A stretch of DNA of 64,000 nt from Carnegiea gigantea. Its lineage: Eukaryota > Streptophyta > Magnoliopsida > Caryophyllales > Cactaceae. Position 1 is the stretch's first letter. Each line of letters starts with the position of its first letter. Location: assembly GCA_029747015.1 (NCBI GenBank), contig JAKOGI010003122.1, forward strand, positions 1 to 64,000, in the 5' to 3' direction. The notes below the pieces were generated by a model, which saw only the letters and a program-made list of their open reading frames with translations, ran no database searches and had not been told where the DNA came from. Below, in pieces: positions 12,538 through 24,223 of the stretch. The position numbers and the translations under genes are program-made.

Positions 12538-14061
12538 CTAGTGCCTGTTTTCAGTAAGGTTAGTCTCAGCTTTTTGCATTTTTTTAAGCAGCTGTTTATT
12601 TTCACTCATCTGGGATTCCAGATTAAGCTTTAGATTTAAGGACTCACTTTCCAGCCTTGAGAGATTAGTGTTGAGCACTTCCTCTCTCTTGTTCATAAGA
12701 TCGTTAAGGGTGTCTAGTTCATTACATAAAACAAAAACTTTTTCATCAATTTTGAGTTTTTCATAAGTGAGAACCTCATTCATATACCCAAGTTCTTGCT
12801 TCTTTCTTTCTATTCTTTTAACATCCTTTTCTCATCCTGAGCATGTATTTTTAAGCATGCAATTTTCAGAATTTACTATCTCATATTCTTCCATCAATGT
12901 AAAAACTAATTTTTTAAGTTTCCTCTTGCTAAGATTACGTACCTCTTCCTTGGGTTGGGACAAACTCTCGATCGAATCAGAATCAGAATCAGATTCACTT
13001 CAGGCCATAAGAGCTACTGCTTCCTCTCCACCTTGAGAGTCATCTTCTTTTTCTGAGGTATCACCCTAGGCTGCCATCATTGCCTTGGTGAACCGTTTTT
13101 CAGCATTAGTTAACTGCGTCTTTTTGCCTCTGGTTCGGACCTGTTCTGGCCCCCTGTTCTTCCTCAAGGGGCAATTCTTCACAACATGATCTTGCTGTCC
13201 ACACTTAAAGCATCCTGAGAACTGATCTCGATCACTGTTCCTGGCCTTGCTAGTATTGCCATTTTTGTACTTGCTTTCGGCCTTTTTGAAGAATTTTTTG
13301 AACTTTCGAGTGATCATGGCCATCCCTTCTTCATCAAAATCTAAGCTATTGTTTTCTCTAGCTTTTAGTGCCAGTCCTCGGTCTTTCTTCACTTCTTTCT
13401 TTATCTGGGAATTCCTTCTTAGTTCATACGTTTGTAGATTCCCAACAAGCTCATCCAAGGAGATCTTATTCATCTTCCAGGCTTCTTGGATAGCAGTGAC
13501 TTTTGATTCCTATGATTGAGGTAAAATTCGTAGGATCTTCCTTACTAACTCTTCAGTGGTAAAGGATTTTTCCAATGATTTTAACTCATTAGTGATATGG
13601 GTAAACCAAGTATACATGTCCATAACTGTCTCTTTATTGCTCATCTCGAATAGCTCATAGTTCCTTACCAATAGCTCGATTCTGGATTGCTTGACTTGAT
13701 TTGTTCCTTTGTGAACTATCTGAAGAACATTCCATATCTCCTTTGCGGATTCACACTCTGAGATGCGAGTGTACTCATCAGGTTCGAGTCCAAAATACAA
13801 CAGTTTCTTGGCCTTGGCATTCTTCTCCATCTTCCTGAAGTTGTCTCAGCCAAATTCCTTTGGCTCCTTAGGAACAGTCTTCCCATCAGTTATGACTTTC
13901 ACTGGAATGCAAGGGCCATTCACAATGAGCGCCCACAACTCATAATCCTAAGCTTGGATATAGTTCTCCATTCGATTTTTCCACTAGTTGTAGTGATGTC
14001 CATTGAAATATGGAGGTCTGATCACAGATTGACCTTCTAAGATTCCTTGTGGTGCACTCAT
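12538..14061 (-). pseudogene. copia gag (capsid/nucleocapsid)
   Basis: Gag packages the element's RNA. The start chosen is ATG at 14061 (MSAPQGILEG), 58 bases inside the 5' LTR boundary. The capsid part reads PPYFNGHHYN, ESAKEIWNVLQIVH and NYELFEMSNKETV (UBN2-type gag). Next come LVGNLQTYELR and a zinc knuckle CFKCGQQDHVVKNC (CX2CX4HX4C) near 13190. An acidic serine/aspartate stretch and a leucine-rich coiled coil at about 12783-12540 follow, as in SIRE-type gag. Trp-to-stop changes near the start and further stops break the frame. Confidence 0.88.
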
Positions 14062-14104
14062 TCTTTCAGGATCTCTCAAGGTGTTAACCTAATTATGAGA
14101 ACTT

Positions 14105-14116
14105 GCTTTGATACCA
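14105..14116 (-). other. Primer binding site of the copia element
   Basis: On the minus strand TGGTATCAAAGC lies two bases inside the 5' LTR. It complements the 3' end of plant initiator methionine tRNA (TGGTATCAGAGC) except for one base. Confidence 0.88.
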
Positions 14117-14118
14117 CT

Positions 14119-15385
14119 TGTCAGATTATAAGCGCACAAGGACACAAGGGGGGTGAATTGTGTCTTCCAACTTTTTCGTTTGTTTCAGAACACTCGTGAC
14201 AACTGTTTGGAGAGGTGTTTGGAGTGAGGCAAAATAAAACTGAATGCAGAAATATGAAAGTAGACACAATATTTTTACGTGGAAAACCACCTCTAGCCCA
14301 ATTGAGGCGTAAAAACCATGACCTACCTCAGTAGGATTTCAGCAACACTTTCACTAACACGGGTCGAATTCGTTACACATGTAACTCATACGTGACTATG
14401 TCACACACATAACTTAGTCTCCCTCGAGACCCTCGTTACAAACACGTAACTAGCTTCCACTTGAGAACTAGCCACACACGACGTCCAAAGTCTCCCAAGA
14501 CTTGGACACACTCTAATCTCTCTGATGACAGAGGAGAATAGAAAAACAGCTTACTTTAAATGCTTCTAAATAAGCTAAATGTAAGGCACAACACAATTCC
14601 TATTATGCCAATATAGATGACTCAATTTAGCACACTTCTTGAAGGTTTTTCAATCAGACAAGTTTCTCACAGAAAACTCGATTTTGCTCCTTGAAAAACC
14701 GTGAATGAAAACGTTAAGAGGCAAGAGATTATATACCCACGGAATACTTGTGCTGCAAGTATATGGGAGGTTTGGGATTTTAGCAATAACCCTAAAAAAT
14801 AATCAATATTCCAAACGGAATTGAATCTCTCAACATTATCTTTTTTGGAAATCATATCTTAAAGGTTAAGATAAAATTTTTTGATAGTATCTTTTTAGGA
14901 AAACAATATTATTCAGTGAAGGACTCTTTGTAAGATAAAATATTATCAGAAAATCAATCCCAAATACGTTAGGAATTTTGACAGTAGAAAAACACTTGAA
15001 AATCTTTGGGACAAGAGTTTTATACGTTGCCCTCAGAACACTGTAGACCTGATTATTCAAACTGTTCTGAGCAGTGTTTTGAGTTAGCGCAAGAAATTTC
15101 TTGAAGGTGAGTATTAAGTCAAGATCTTCTAATTGGTATATTAACAAGAATCTAGATGAATACAACCAGTAATTAAGCCTAAGACTCTTGTCATCCTTTG
15201 ACCTCCTTAATGTCGTGCATACATATTTACTTTGATGTTCCACGCTTCTTCGAACTGTTCTCCAGGGTGTTTGCAATCTGTCTCAGCACACAATTCTAGC
15301 ACACTACTCAAGCATAGCATGATAGCATGTTGAATGGTACATTTGGGTTGTTATCATCAAAACCTTATGCATGGTTGTTTCAACA
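14119..15385 (-). repeat. 5' LTR of the copia element
   Basis: Same family as 4938-6216, with ends TGTCAGATTATAAG and GTTTCAACA on the plus strand. It has its own 12-bp duplication near 14205-14226 (TTTGGAGAGGTGTTTGGAG) that the other LTR lacks. Differences between the two are mostly C/T and G/A. Confidence 0.93.
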
Positions 15386-15412
15386 AAGCACTCAGGAACC
15401 AATTGGGGTAGG

Positions 15413-16005
15413 ATTTGAGGTCAATTACCTCCTTCGAGATTGAGGTTCTTTCGATCAGATGGACCTTCTCTTCAGTCACCCTGAGTTATCTTCCCGCCAT
15501 GCCCCAGTCATTCGGGAGCTATCGGAAATATTGGATGGTTATCACGACTTTGCTTCTATCCCAGGATGCAATAATGCGATTATGAAAACCAAGGAGTGCC
15601 TCATTCTGCTGCTTGCCCAAGAATTGTATGTTCGAAAAGGTGGGATTTGGACGTAAAGCACTACGGGCCTGGGTCGGCTCCCGGTTGATATCGCGAATCT
15701 TAAAGGGAAGATATCACAGCTGATTATCCTACCAACAGAAGCAAATCAGGAACTGAGGCGAAAGAATTGGAATGAAATTTGCATTGCACTACTAAAGGAG
15801 AAGACCAGCAAGTGCCATAAGAACCAGCTCAACTTTGGGCTTGATATGAATAGAAAAAAAAAAAAGACTCGGCAGTCCAGGAAACTCCACCAAAACCGAA
15901 AATTTGTTCTAAAGAGGTTCTTCACAACGAAGATTTGAAGCGGAGAAGAGTCAAAGTTCTGGCTAACATGGCTTTTTTAATTTCCAAAACTTTTCTTTCC
16001 TCGTT
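15413..16005 (+). pseudogene. Unidentified degraded reading frame
   Basis: One frame stays open over nearly 600 bases with only two or three stops. It reads EPIGVGFEVNYLLRD, stop, GSFDQMDLLFSHPELSSRH, IRELSEILDGYHDFASIP, LILLLAQELYVRKGGIWT, stop at 15653, then STTGLGRLPVDIANLKGKIS, QELRRKNWNEICIALL and a lysine-rich tail. The composition is that of a soluble helical protein and does not resemble the mitochondrial genes nearby. I do not recognise the family. It begins at the right boundary of the copia insertion, so the element probably landed in it. Confidence 0.4.
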
Positions 16006-19000
16006 AATATTAAGTGTCGCAATTTAATTCACGTGACACTATTTCAATCTCAATAAGAAGCTAACGAACAGAGCACTCGTACCGCATTTCTTTAATACTC
16101 AATCTATGTCTATTCACCATATAGAAACCGACCGGTTTTGAACTTGCTTTGAAAAGTCAAAATCAAACTCATGCCTTGCCCGTTGTGCCACAGTTCCATT
16201 TTAATCTCTTCAGTCTTTCTCAATGACTATTATGAAGCGTCATTGTCTGACTCTTTGTTCTCTTCTTTCCCTTTCTGCTTCAAGTCATTCGTTGATCTTT
16301 TTTTCTCTTATTCAATGGGCGTCGACCTACTAAAGCATTTGAATCCACAGATTGGGAATTGGCAGTTGCTTTAGCAGCTCCGGTAAAGGCAGCATTCATA
16401 GCGAATTCTCTAAGGCCGGTTGAAATCAATATAGTTTTAGGATATGATTCAATAGGAAGGTGTTGAAACCACTGGAATGAAATCTGCAATAAAAAGTCTT
16501 CCTTCCTGATATGGACCAAGTGCCATCCCCGCATAACTAAAAGAAAGGCTGACAGGGGATTCGTCTGTCAAACCTGCCTCAAAAAAGAAAGAACCTGGAT
16601 GCTGCTAAAGTAAAGGAAAAAAAGTGCAGATCTGCCTTAAACAAGGCACAAGGGGAATCCTATGAGAAAACAGAAAGAAAGATAGCGCATTCCCTCACAG
16701 CCAATTCTTCTTCAATTGCAGAAGCCATTCTAACAACTACAAAATATGTAGGGGATTCTGTCAAAGATCCGACAACAGGGGATTCGATGCCATCTTTACA
16801 GCTCCATGTTAAAGTAAAGAAAAAGCTCCTTGCACTTTCCTATCCGTATGGCTGGCCAATCCATGACAACCCCACAACAAAGAGTAAAATGCCAAGCCCT
16901 TTTTCTATTCAGTATTAAAGCATGCGCTCAAAATACCTCATAAACCCCAACTACTTTGTGTACTGGAACAGCTACCACTTCCTTAGAACAACACTAAAAA
17001 AGGGCATAATATAAGAAAATCAAAGAAAGAGAATAGCTCCATAATAGAAAACTGCCATGAATTACACACCCGCACTTGGCTCGTTTTTTCCTTTTATAGT
17101 GGAAAGACATTTCTCTCTGAGAAAAATACATAATATTTTTTTGTGTCAGCTCATCACTGAAGAATGGTGGCTTGACTTTTTGGAATTAGAGAAGAACTTC
17201 TTCGTATAGGCAGCGTACATACAAGGTTGTTCAGGCCTCTTCCCTGAAGTCTGAGGCGCATTGCTATCGTCTCTTTCTCCTTTGCCAGGTTATATGGCAT
17301 GGATTCATCGATTGATGAATCGGGTCTTGGCTTGCTGTGCTGCCGACGAACTACTGACGAAGTAGAAGGGGAAGGCAATAGAAAGAGGTCCCAAAACCCT
17401 CCCTTTGTTTGTCTTCTTCTCGCCGCCTTTCTCGTCCATCCTGCCTTGCGCTGCTTACTGATTCCGTTGCAGGTATATAAACTAATATTAGTTTAGAGGG
17501 TTGGGGTGCGAAGCGCAAACCCTTTTTGAATCTCATTATTCTTTTGTCATTCGAAAGAGATTCTCTGAAAGCGTCATTCCTTCTCAATGCCCGGGGCATC
17601 AAGCGAAGAGCTCCAATGCGTATATTCGAAGCCAGGCTGACAAAGAAAAAAGGTTTTCATCGTCTTTTTCCTTCATCATCTCTTCCATTGCGAAGGGATG
17701 AGATTTGAGGCCGGTTTTTATTCAATTCATCTTCCTATCTAGCAAAGCCCTCCTTCTGCAGACAGCAAGTTGGAGGACATTGCAGAACTGCGTGATTGAT
17801 CCACCTGCGCTATTCCCTAATAACTGAAAGTTGGAAAGCCTTCAAAATAGATGCCCCTACCATTCTTAATAAGAAAATGAAAGCTGACTAGCAATCACTC
17901 CTTTTTCTTATTAGCATGGGATTGGATGTGAATAATGAAAGACATTACTAATAGACGAAGGCAATCCCCGGTCTTATCAATTTTCGATGGACTTTTTTTT
18001 CCATCTTTCTCGCTTTTTCTCTTTCTCCTAATCAATCGCAAGGGTTTCTTCGGGCATGAGAACGCAAGTGCTGAAATCCGACAAATAAAATGTCCGGACG
18101 TCTGAGGACGAAAGAGAAAATGTTCCGCGGGGAACTCGTTTCATGTCGGCCTATTCATGCCATTTAGACGTCGGCCATGAAATCCATTACTATACTGAGC
18201 AGATCACGGGATTCACATCTCGGCCAAACAGAACTATGCACGATTCTCTCGTGAATTGCCGTCCGCAAGGTATGGTATTTAGGGTTTGAACCCAGGGAGA
18301 AATCTTTCTTCCTTTCATAGATACTTGACATTCGTTGCTGATCTAAAAAAGATCATATCCTATGAAGTGTGCGTTAGCGGACGTTTTTCATTCTTCACCT
18401 GGGCTTTAGTAGCGTTTTACTTTGTAAACGATTAGTTTACTTTGGAAACGCGCTAAAATAGGCCTATAGGTTCGCCTTTCTAATAGAAGAAGAGTCTATA
18501 ATTAGATAGAAGTATATAGAATGATATAGAAGTCTAAAGCATGAATAGAATCCCCTTTGTTCCGAAGGCCAAGTTAAGTCAACCTAAAGCTTGTCTTTTT
18601 TAATTCAAAGGTCGGATCGATGACTCCAAAGTTCAGTACTGCTAACTATTACATGAGGATGCCGTCCCCTCGAGACTACCAGCAGCGGGGCTTCGTATAG
18701 TTGAATCTCGTCTTTTTAGGTTGTGGTTGTATTGGCTGCAAGCAGAACATAGGCGCTTTAGGTGTGCATTGACCATGCACTCTCACATCGTGTAATGTGG
18801 TATGTATGATAGAGGTGGTGTGGTAATTGACCTCAATGCTAATGGTTATCCCCAAGGTTCAACGAATGAATGAAGCTATGATCGCACCGGGATAGAGATG
18901 ATGGTCTTTCTCTGATGTCTCCAAGCCGACCATAGTAGAATAGATAGGCAAAGAAGCCAATAGCAGTCTGTTCTCACTATTAATAGATAGCAGGTTGCTT

Positions 19001-20518
19001 CCAAGCTCAAACTGAATTGCTACTTGAAAGAAGTTATTGATAGAGTCGCATTCTCTGCTCCTATCAAATAAATATGAGGAAGAGAGAAGGAAAAAGAGAA
19101 AAAAATTTGACAAGTCTAATGGGAGAAGAATGGCTGACACATTGACCGCCTTCTTCACTAGAAAAAAATCTAACCCAAGCGGTCTAACCTAACCCCCGGG
19201 GCGGACGCCAACTGAAAGACGCGTCATAGACTAACAGCAAGTAAGATAAAGAAAGCAGTTTGCCCTATGTGTAAAACCTTGTCGTAGGTTTCTCCAATGA
19301 AAATAAAGAAAGTTTTTGGACTTCACTTCAAACCCTTTGTCTTGACGCCAAAGGATAAGAGCTGATTGCTGGCGATGACTTAGTGAATCTATGAAAGGAC
19401 ATTCTCAAATCGGGTTTCGACCAATGCAAAGCCAACGAGTTTAGTCGAACAGCGTAAGGCGATCGAAGTGAGGCAATGAATATTAAAAAGAATGGACGAG
19501 CGTTTTAGGCTTAATAGTGAACGCAGACCTCCCTACTTTTATATAGAAGATCAATGACTAAAAATCAAAGACAGATGTTGAGATAAACTGTTAGACTTCT
19601 TTGTTGCGTTGCAAAAAGAGATAGAAGACAAAGATTTTTTAACGCAGTGCGGATGCAGATAAATAAGGGAATAACCCATTGGAAAGGCATACCTCAAAGG
19701 AGCACACCCGACCAATGGATAGAAAAAAAGATGCAAGAATGAAAAAAAAAATTCTAAATCGACTTTGAGAGTATGAGATAGGCGGACGGAGAGTACGTAG
19801 CCGAACAATCGTAGAAGCTTCCAGCAATGATATCTGAACTAACCAGATAGGCCGCCCAAAACCGTCAGCTGACATTGAAATTCAATCGGAAATCAACAAC
19901 GTCGAATCCCGGCTATCCGAAAACACAGACTAAAGCAGAAGATCACAGAATACAACACAACAAGGCAAGCGCTTGTCGCTTGCGCAAAAAAAAGAGAATT
20001 AATCAAAATGAAGACAGGGAAAAGGGGGCCTTGACTTAGTTCTTGCATGTTGGGAAAGGGCGGAAGAAGAATTTTCGAGCCTGCAAGCAAAAAGCAACAA
20101 TGGTTGAAAAGCCGTTGCGCGCTAGCTTTTAGTTTATACTAGACGTAGGCGTCTTGGATGTTCTAAAACTTGAAGAGAATTACCAGCTGGAAGAACAATG
20201 TTTTTTTTAGTTTGACCCCCTGAAAATCAAAAAGAAGGGGGCAGACTTCAAAAAAACGCACTGCCGCATAAACAATGGATCCGCTGGGCTAGATGAGCAG
20301 CCTTTTATTTGGCCTCTGTACCAGTAGTGAAGAGTCTTACTACTTGAAAGAAGAAAAGGAGGATTGAGCAAGGCAAGGGAGAAAGAAGTTGTCCCCTCTT
20401 CTCTGGTAACCCGCCGCTGGTCATATAGAGCGCTCCGCTCGCCGCAGCATATGTAGAAAAAGAGGGAGCGGGGAAGGAAGAACATTTGACTTTTTTTTAC
20501 ACATGAGTTGGCGAGTTT
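16006..20518. other. Mitochondria-like noncoding DNA
   Basis: No gene is recognisable. Open stretches at 16171-16374, 17299-17708 and on the minus strand at 18859-20554 have no family features. Position upstream of trnC suggests mitochondrial spacer. Confidence 0.4.
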
Positions 20519-20589
20519 AGCTAGGTAACATAATGAAAATGTATCAAACTGCAAATCCTGGAATGACGGTTCGACCCCGTCGTTGGCCT
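20519..20589 (+). tRNA. trnC: trnC-GCA, probably a decayed copy
   Basis: It matches plant mitochondrial tRNA-Cys: GCTAGGTAACATAATG, anticodon loop CTGCAAA with GCA, and T-arm GGTTCGACCCC. Compared with the usual gene, the first acceptor base is A, the anticodon-stem bases CGG are CAA, and the 3' acceptor strand has a C-to-G change. The anticodon stem is therefore weakened. It is the first member of the trnC-trnN-trnY-nad2 cluster. Confidence 0.82.
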
Positions 20590-22402
20590 CGGAGAGTAGC
20601 GAACAACACTTTCAAACAAGAAAATCAATCAAATGGCATAGTAGAAGGGGGCTTTCCTTTGTTTGTTCAAAATCCACAGACAACGGAACTGTCAAACCAA
20701 AAAAAAACAAGGATAAGAAGGAGCTTTTATGTTACACTTTAATGGAATCAAATTTGGAAGGGTAGAATGCACCGTATGGTCGATCGAAGGTCCTGTACTA
20801 GAAGAACTCAAATGAATCTATCTTACTTTTAATCCATCTTTGTCCAACCAGAAAAGAAAAAAATGTTAGACCAAAGCTAACACAACCGAATTGGTTGAAG
20901 AAAAGGAAACCCCAACGACCTTATACTCTCGCCCCAAAAAGTAGAAACCGAATAACCACCAGGCTGTCGAGGACACATCTGAAGAGGAGGCGGGCGCCCT
21001 CTAAGTTTACCTCCCTAATCACTAATGGACTATGAGGAGAGCAGGCGAATGGGAACCGACCGAATCGCTGTAGCAAACCCTCCCTTTATTCAATGGATAG
21101 CGCTTGTCCTCTTTCAATCCAAAAAATGAGAAATGAGAGAGAAAAAGGTCTTTCTTTATATAAGCGGCTTTGCACCTGAAATAGGGCTCCATAAGAATGA
21201 GTCCAGGCTTTCAAAACGATGAAAATGCAAGGGGTGAAAAGAAAGTCTTTTGAACAACCAACCTAACATAAGGATTAACGCTCACCCACTTCAAGCAGAT
21301 GGAGATTCTCGGACAGGGAAAAGCAGCATTCGACATCTATTAAACAACACTAAGAAAAAAGCCAGACCATGTCAAAGAGAGCATGACGTGATGATTGCCA
21401 TGAATGCTGCCCTCGAGGACGTGTACTTCAAGGTCTTCGCCGATTCCGTACAACATGGTGGGCCTCTCCATAGAAGGGTTTGAAAAGGCCATGGAGACTT
21501 TGACCGAATGAATATAACAAAAATGGATGGATAGAAATTTGGATTGGGGAAGAGAATCGAGGATGAACGCTTTTTTCGTTTGCTATGTGCTAACTTCCTA
21601 TGTACTTGCGCGATCGATGGACGAGGAAATTGCGTGAATGACGAGACCGGCCTAACCTAAAGTGATAGCTCTTCCCTCTTCTGATGGTGAATGAAGACTG
21701 ACTGACACGCAGAACCAATTTGAAGAAACAAGAAGCATGTAATGAGATAAGCGGCGGAACAATGTGTTATAGTGAATTCAAAGACTCGATGGATTTGGTC
21801 AAGGACGAAATCAATGTTGAGTCAACAATCATCGAGAACGGCACCACCAAGCGAGATTGAGACTAGCACAACATGACAGGTCCTGCCCGTTATAGCTTGA
21901 CTAACTAGCTGCAATCAAAAGCGCGAACCTTCACCCTGACGCTTTTCGTTATAGGCTCGAAGCTATTTGACTTTGAATGTAGGGTATCGTTAGATACTGA
22001 AAACATCAAATTACTTTGGCCTTTTCTAATCGGAATCAATTCTATGATTAAATAGCAGAAGTGCTACTTAGTAGTCGTCACTCGGAGAGACAGACAGAGA
22101 GGAGACTCTATCATACCTGCTAACTCCGCAGATGAGAAGTAAGTGATCAATTTTTGGCAGGAAAAGTACGACTATAGGTAGAGTGAGTCTACTTAGTGAA
22201 CTGCAAGGACGCGAAGATCGATTGATCAATATGAATCTCGAAAGTGGATGGTTGACTACCACCCCTTTATCTTGGAGTCTCTCCGGCCTTTCAGGGGCTT
22301 GCTATCGTAAACTTTTCCTCGGTGTATGTGAAAAAAGTGACGAAGCCATTTTTAAACTAGGCTAGTCCAAAGAACAAGAGTCGGCTTCCGACAGTCCGTT
22401 GT
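20590..22402. other. Spacer between trnC and trnN
   Basis: Nothing is recognised. A short open frame at 21250-21483 (MNNQPNIRINAHPLQ...) has no family features that I can name. Confidence 0.4.
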
Positions 22403-22474
22403 TCCTCAGTAGCTCAGTGGTAGAGCGGTCGGCTGTTAACTGATTGGTCGTAGGTTCGAATCCTACTTAGGGAG
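22403..22474 (+). tRNA. trnN: trnN-GTT, plastid-type
   Basis: The 72-base sequence matches the plastid-derived tRNA-Asn found in plant mitochondria. It has TCCTCAG, D-arm AGCTCAGTGGTAGAGC, anticodon loop CTGTTAA (GTT) and T-arm GGTTCGAATCC. The 3' acceptor strand reads TTAGGGA where plastids have TTGGGGA, so one acceptor pair is lost by a G-to-A change. Confidence 0.92.
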
Positions 22475-23484
22475 AATTTCATTTTCTCGCTTTTCTGACC
22501 TAGTGACCCCCATCCTTCGTAGCCATTTCTAAAGACGTAGAATTGTGGGACATCAAAAGTGGGAAGTTTCTTGTTGGTTTTTATTCCTCACTCTCATATA
22601 GGTGAACTTGGTTCATTCAATTCTTAGGGGGAAGAAGGATCCACTGGGGATGAATGGGCAGACAGAAGTAGTATCTTCATTAAAAAAGGAATTAGTCTCT
22701 ACTAGCGTCATTCGAAGAACGAACTAAAAAAGGCTTACTGTTTAGGTAGGATAGATGGATATGGTCTAATGGCATGGCTAAAGCTCTGCCACCCTCTTGT
22801 AGAATGAACTTTCTTAAGGCGGGTAAGATTTACGAATTTTTCTTCGCCACTAGTGACAACGAAGTTGAAGGTAAGACGCAAGGAGGAAGGAAGATCTCCA
22901 CTCATTTCATTCAGTGCCTGCGATAAGGCAAGGCACGACCCACAACAAACGAAGTAGGGAAGCTTGCTTGCTGTAGCCCTTTTTTAGTAGACTAGGCTTA
23001 GTACGCGTAAGCTATTTAAGTAGGCTCAAGAAGGGTAGGCTCGCAGCTTCCCTCAGCAGAAGTCAGCGACTTTCTTTTTTTTTTTCTGTTAGTAAAGTGC
23101 TAGCGCCCCTATAGAGAGAGGAGCTTTGAGGGGATAAGGGAAGAAAACAAAGACGGTTACCCCTCCCTTACCGAAATATGGCTCGTTCAGTCACTTCACT
23201 CGTTGCTCGCTGGCTTGTTCATTCACTTGCTCATGAACTCGCAGCTTCACCAGAAGCGACGAAGGGGGGTTGGGGAAGAAAGCCGACGACTACATAAGAG
23301 GGAAGCTATCTACGAAGCTTTGCCCCTTGCTTTACAGAGATTGTTATGAACTGACTAAATGATGTCATTCCCCCAGAACGCTAGCATCGGGTGACGTCTT
23401 AGTTTCCTTCTTGAAAATCAATAAGCTTATTGATTCAGGTTCTAAAAGACCTCCTTCTGTCAACCTGAGCTTCGTCCCGGGAAG
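22475..23484. other. Spacer between trnN and trnY
   Basis: No gene is recognisable in this kilobase of mitochondria-like spacer. Confidence 0.4.
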
Positions 23485-23567
23485 GGGAGAGTAGCCGAGT
23501 GGTTAAAAGCGGCAGACTGTAAATCTGTTGAAGTTTTTCTACGTAGGTTCGACTCCTGCCTCTCCCA
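23485..23567 (+). tRNA. trnY: trnY-GTA
   Basis: Mitochondrial tRNA-Tyr with a long variable arm. The acceptor GGGAGAG pairs with CTCTCCC, the anticodon loop CTGTAAA carries GTA, and the T-arm is GGTTCGACTCC. It looks foldable. It lies just upstream of the trans-spliced half-intron and nad2 exon c, as in angiosperm mitochondria. Confidence 0.92.
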
Positions 23568-24062
23568 GAAGAAAGTTGTAGACTAAAGAGAAAGAAGGCA
23601 TTCCTCAGCTCCGGAAGGTCAACCGAGCGAAGCCCTTTCTTTTGGCAGTGTCGTGAAGTGAAATTGTATCATACGTTAGTTAGAGAGGTTAGTGATCTAC
23701 TACGATCTATAGATTATCCATCTGTATCCAATCCCAATGAGAATAGAAGCGAGTAGCTTCCGTCAAGCTTGTAATCATAGTCTTGATGCTTATGTAATGG
23801 TCGGCCTTCCTGCACGCACGTGCTCGCAAGTATAACTTACCTTGGTTCAGGACGAACGATACATACGATAGGTGAAGGAAAGACCACCCGCGCCTGGAGA
23901 ACGCAAGTTTGATCGAGGATTGGAGAGGAAAGGTGGAAGAAAAGGCAAGGGATGGATTGTTGAGTCTTTATGCGAGCCGTATGCGGTGAGAGTCGCACGT
24001 ACGGTAATGAGGGGGTTCACATCTATACATGTAGTCTGGTGCTTGGGCCTACCCACCCTATT
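23568..24062 (+). other. 3' half of the trans-spliced nad2 intron 2
   Basis: In plants, nad2 exons b and c are joined in trans, so exon c is preceded by a free group II half-intron. Domain V is visible at 23974-24007 (GAGCCGTATGCGG, GAGAG loop region, CGCACGTACGGT). Confidence 0.8.
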
Positions 24063-24223
24063 TGTTCCATAATCTATGGGTCTACTGGAGCTACCCACTT
24101 CGATCAATTAGCCAAGATTTTGACCGGACACGAAATCACCGATGTTCAATCTAGTGGTATTTTTATGGGGATTCTTTTTATTGCTATAGGATGCCTATTC
24201 AAGATCACTATAGTTCCTTTTCA
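24063..24223 (+). pseudogene. nad2: nad2 exon c (NADH dehydrogenase subunit 2)
   Basis: ND2 is a membrane proton-pumping subunit of respiratory complex I. The exon reads IYGSTGATHFDQLAKILTG, EITD, SSGIFMGILFIAIG and LFKIT, and ends at ...VPF plus CA, the normal splice position. It is 161 bases, as expected. Differences from the usual protein (G-to-D, A-to-V, R-to-Q in EITGARSS) are all G-to-A or C-to-T changes. No stop lies within this exon, but the downstream exon is broken. Confidence 0.9.

Larger units (their letters stand above)
4938..15385 (-). mobile_element. Complete Ty1/copia retrotransposon, SIRE-like, inactive
   Basis: The 10.4-kb element lies on the minus strand. It has two LTRs, a primer binding site, a polypurine tract, and gag-protease-integrase-reverse transcriptase-RNase H in the copia order. 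An additional ORF lies between RNase H and the 3' LTR. Gag with a zinc knuckle and a long coiled-coil tail, plus an extra ORF after pol, is the pattern of the SIRE/Maximus lineage. The flanks AATCA (4933-4937) and AAGCA (15386-15390) look like a 5-bp target duplication with one change. Stops occur in every coding part, so it cannot move by itself. The LTRs differ at very roughly one base in ten by eye, mostly by transitions, which indicates an old insertion. Confidence 0.93.

Noticed and set aside
18395..18460. Hairpin made of TTTACTTTGTAAACG and TTTACTTTGGAAACG
   Set aside because: The two halves are closer to a short direct repeat with internal symmetry than to a stable terminator, and no gene ends here.
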